A stretch of DNA of 64,000 nucleotides from Derxia gummosa DSM 723. GTDB lineage: Bacteria > Pseudomonadota > Gammaproteobacteria > Burkholderiales > Burkholderiaceae_E. The notes under the pieces were generated by a model. That model was not told where the DNA came from. It worked only from the letters and a program-made list of their open reading frames with translations, and searched no databases. The stretch is taken from contig NZ_AXWS01000007.1 of the NCBI RefSeq assembly GCF_000482785.1, positions 248,001-312,000 of the forward strand, given 5' to 3'. How positions within the stretch are numbered: the stretch's first letter is position 1; each line of letters opens with the position of its first letter. This document shows, piece by piece, positions 63,527 to 64,000 of the stretch. A program made the position numbers and the translations under genes.

Positions 63527-64000
63527 TTACTTGGCAGCGGCGGCGGCAGCGACGACCTTCTCGGCCGCTTGCGCCATCGTGTCGGCGGCGATGATCGGAA
63601 GACCCGAGTCCGCCAAGAGCTTCTTGCCCAGTTCTTCGTTCGTGCCCTTCATGCGCACGACGAGCGGCACCTTCAGGCCGACGGCCTTGGCCGCGGTGAT
63701 GACGCCTTCGGCGATCACGTCGCAGCGCATGATCCCGCCGAAGATGTTGACCAAGATGGCCTCGACCTTCGGGTTCTTCAGCATGATCTTGAAGGCTTCC
63801 GTCACCTTCTCGGTCGTGGCGCCACCGCCGACGTCGAGGAAGTTGGCCGGCTCGCCGTTGTAGAGCTTGATGGTGTCCATCGTCGCCATCGCGAGGCCGG
63901 CGCCGTTCACCAGGCAGCCGATGTTGCCGTCGAGCTGGATGTAGGCGAGGTCGAACTTGCTGGCTTCGATTTCGGCGGGATCTTCTTCGTCGAGGTCACG
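63527..64000 (-). CDS. sucC: Succinyl-CoA synthetase beta subunit (5' end outside window)
   Basis: Partial: the C-terminal ~157 residues are present and the N-terminal ATP-grasp part lies beyond base 64000. Seen: [70 protein letters not shown] and [22 protein letters not shown]. These are the C-terminal CoA-ligase blocks of SucC. Co-transcribed with sucD. Confidence 0.97.
   Translation of the reverse strand, partial: RDLDEEDPAEIEASKFDLAYIQLDGNIGCLVNGAGLAMATMDTIKLYNGEPANFLDVGGGATTEKVTEAFKIMLKNPKVEAILVNIFGGIMRCDVIAEGVITAAKAVGLKVPLVVRMKGTNEELGKKLLADSGLPIIAADTMAQAAEKVVAAAAAAK

Overview
The window reads as chromosomal DNA of a GC-rich betaproteobacterium, most likely order Burkholderiales. The evidence is a set of neighbourhoods typical of that order: ftsK-lolA-rarA-serS-tRNA-Ser with trxB and a Crp/Fnr regulator; a nadE-like gene beside a P-II gene; tkt-gap-pgk-fba-purC-purE-purK-sua5; sucCD; and pilA with a sigma-54 promoter. 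A lanthanide-type XoxF methanol dehydrogenase and a 3-hydroxybutyrate oligomer hydrolase suggest a facultative methylotroph that makes polyhydroxybutyrate. Genus is not resolved; a Derxia-like organism is only a guess. No transposase, phage or CRISPR array was seen.

Layout. 0-6.3 kb: minus-strand xoxF-xoxG-xoxJ operon ending in a quinoprotein relay module (unknown secreted protein, zinc metallohydrolase, SoxYZ-like carrier cut by the window start), with a small secreted cysteine protein divergent from it. 6.4-11.3 kb: DUF1615 lipoprotein, Na+/H+ antiporter, tRNA-Ser(CGA), serS, FAH-family enzyme. 11.3-20.2 kb: rarA, metallo-hydrolase, lipoprotein, lolA, ftsK, Crp/Fnr regulator, trxB, Smr protein. 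20.3-29.5 kb: P-II, a catalytically degenerate NAD-synthetase homologue, FemAB-like protein, PEGA-tailed Ser/Thr kinase with a TssQ-like lipoprotein, ppa, cnoX, tcdA, chaC, then a 9-bp minisatellite. 29.9-36.5 kb: 3HB-oligomer hydrolase, lemA with two TPM-domain genes, pdxH, msrA, marR, SemiSWEET.

36.6-52.8 kb: purine and central-carbon genes (sua5, purK, purE, tam, purC, fba, pgk, gap, tkt). Two secreted-protease modules sit in and beside this run. One is a rhombosortase, an S8 peptidase with a GlyGly-CTERM tail, and a lipoprotein resembling the S8 propeptide. The other is an M35 peptidase followed by a lipoprotein homologous to the M35 prodomain. The repeated pairing of a secreted protease with a lipid-anchored copy of its own prodomain is the best candidate here for an undescribed system.

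53-64 kb: rsmE, patatin, BepA-like M48 protease, moaC, two type IV pilins (one with a sigma-54 promoter and upstream TGTCA sites), a class-II-like phosphodiesterase, double-FHA protein, PP2C phosphatase, TerC protein, sucD and partial sucC. All calls come from reading motifs, translation and gene order; no database search was run.
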